64,000 nucleotides of DNA from Deltaproteobacteria bacterium (GTDB lineage Bacteria > Myxococcota > Kuafuiibacteriia > Kuafuiibacteriales > Kuafuiibacteriaceae). The DNA lies in contig JACKEN010000003.1 of the NCBI GenBank assembly GCA_020632995.1, positions 310,001 through 374,000 of the forward strand, given 5' to 3'. The translations under genes were made by a program, and so were the position numbers. Positions within the stretch are counted from its first letter, which is position 1. Every line of letters begins with the position of its first letter. The notes under the pieces were generated by a model. It saw only the letters and a program-made list of their open reading frames with translations, had not been told where the DNA came from and made no database searches. Below are positions 63,035 through 64,000 of the stretch, piece by piece.

Positions 63035-64000
63035 TCACCGCTCGAAGGGCGTCAGGTGCACCAGGATCCGCCGCTCGGGCTTGAAGGCGTCCCGCGCCGC
63101 CCGCTGCAGCGCGGCCGGGCTCGGGCGGGACGGGTGCAACAGAGCCTGCAGGGTCGCGGTGCGCTCTGGCCCCGAGCGGAGCAGCGCGGGGTGGAGGCGA
63201 TTGGCGAGCGCGCCCGGATCGGCCCACGCCGCCCGCAGCTGGGCATCCTCACGTCGGCGGATCAGCGCGACCTCCTTGCCGCTCGTCGGCGTCGACGCCG
63301 CGCTCGCGAAGGTCTCCTCCACCAGATCCGGCAGCACCGCCCCTTGGAAGGAGCCGCTGATCGTCGTCGCCAGCAGCAGCCGATGACCGCGCAGGCTCGT
63401 GCACCTCACGCTCACCTGCGACGCCAGGGCGTCCTCGGCGATGATCTCGGACGTCAGCCTCAGCTCGAGGAGCCGGGACAGGGCCTCGCAGGACGGCGCG
63501 TCCAGCTCGGGCACGTGGTACCCGAAGATCACCCCGGTCAGGGGGCCTGGCACGCTCTGGCTCACCGGGACGTTCAGGTCCATCGCCGCCAGCTGCGGAG
63601 CCTCGACGTCGGGCTGGGGCGGCCAGTGGACGTGCTCGGACAGCAGCAACTCGACCTGCGCCTTGCTCACGTCCCCCACCACCATGAACGTGGTGTTGTT
63701 CGGCACGTAGTGCTGCGCGTAGAACTCGGTCAGATCCCGAAACGTCAGCTGCCACCTCGTGTTCGTGCTGCCGATGACCGGCGGACCTCCGCGGTTGCCC
63801 GGAAACAGCACCAGGTCGGCGAGCCAGTGCAGGCCCCGGGCCGAGAACATCTGCGCCTCCACGTCGACGACCCCCAGCTCCTTGTCGAGGGTGGACAAGG
63901 TGACCGCGGGGTTGGTGACCGCGTCGAGGTAGCGCCCCGCCAGGGCGAGCCACGCCCCCTTGGGGGCCTCGAGCTGATACTGGGTGTCATCGGGGCTCGT
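63035..64000 (-). CDS. M16-type (insulinase-like) peptidase, C-terminal part (5' end outside window)
   Basis: An open frame of 322 codons running off the right edge. The sequence YLDAVTNPAVTLSTLDKELGVVDVEAQMFS, then LTEFYAQHYVPNNTTFMVVGDVSKAQVELLL and a later beta-alpha domain, matches M16 peptidases. The HxxEH zinc site would lie upstream, outside the window, so activity cannot be judged; M16 proteins also exist as inactive partners. The segment FYAQHYVPNNTTFMVVGD is the most diagnostic. Confidence 0.85.
   Translation of the reverse strand, partial: TSPDDTQYQLEAPKGAWLALAGRYLDAVTNPAVTLSTLDKELGVVDVEAQMFSARGLHWLADLVLFPGNRGGPPVIGSTNTRWQLTFRDLTEFYAQHYVPNNTTFMVVGDVSKAQVELLLSEHVHWPPQPDVEAPQLAAMDLNVPVSQSVPGPLTGVIFGYHVPELDAPSCEALSRLLELRLTSEIIAEDALASQVSVRCTSLRGHRLLLATTISGSFQGAVLPDLVEETFASAASTPTSGKEVALIRRREDAQLRAAWADPGALANRLHPALLRSGPERTATLQALLHPSRPSPAALQRAARDAFKPERRILVHLTPFER

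Overview
The window is GC-rich bacterial chromosomal DNA, most likely from a myxobacterium-like member of the Myxococcota. The evidence is two MYXO-CTERM-type sorting tails (short Cys motif, hydrophobic helix, Arg cluster) in the protein at 56.6-62.6 kb, many secreted Cys-rich and Ca-binding-repeat lipoproteins, a sigma54/NorR-type regulator, a bactofilin next to parB, and strong GC bias. No rRNA, tRNA or CRISPR array was seen.

Region 1 (1-21.4 kb) is compact and ordinary in layout. It holds a partial hybrid histidine kinase, an alpha/beta hydrolase, then a minus-strand nitrous-oxide-reduction (nos) operon running 13025 to 3862. Next come a divergent norR-like gene, an MFS-type permease, a DUF2058 protein, an SDR reductase, a Pro-rich protein, a degenerate archaemetzincin, parB and a bactofilin. 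The nos operon is the most remarkable part. Two tandem nosZ paralogues have complementary losses: the first keeps every CuA ligand and has lost the CuZ histidines; the second keeps all seven CuZ histidines, has lost CuA, and carries two fused cytochrome c domains. nosD, nosF, nosL, nosY and a Cys-tailed membrane protein follow. A sigma54-type promoter and a GGT-N7-ACC palindrome lie between the operon and the norR-like gene, which keeps the NO-sensing residues, so NO-activated expression is likely.

Region 2 (21.4-35.6 kb) is accessory DNA. It contains a von Willebrand A lipoprotein, an IS91-type transposase remnant split by an IS3-family element, a lower-GC two-gene operon (STAND NTPase with N-terminal nuclease plus a HEPN-like protein, a probable anti-phage system), a gyrB 3' fragment, a second identical IS3 copy inside another ORF, and an IS66 element.

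Region 3 (35.6-64 kb) is a mosaic of secreted proteins, unknown lipoproteins, an EF-G paralogue, an AAC(3)-type acetyltransferase and an SDR. Between them lie truncated gene fragments and a dispersed repeat (called R1 here) that contains a MITE-like inverted repeat. It ends with a giant secreted Ig/CARDB protein that looks like two genes fused in frame and with a partial M16 peptidase. Fragments of the 21.4-kb lipoprotein recur at 40.3, 45.1 and 62.9 kb, so the region has been reshuffled repeatedly.
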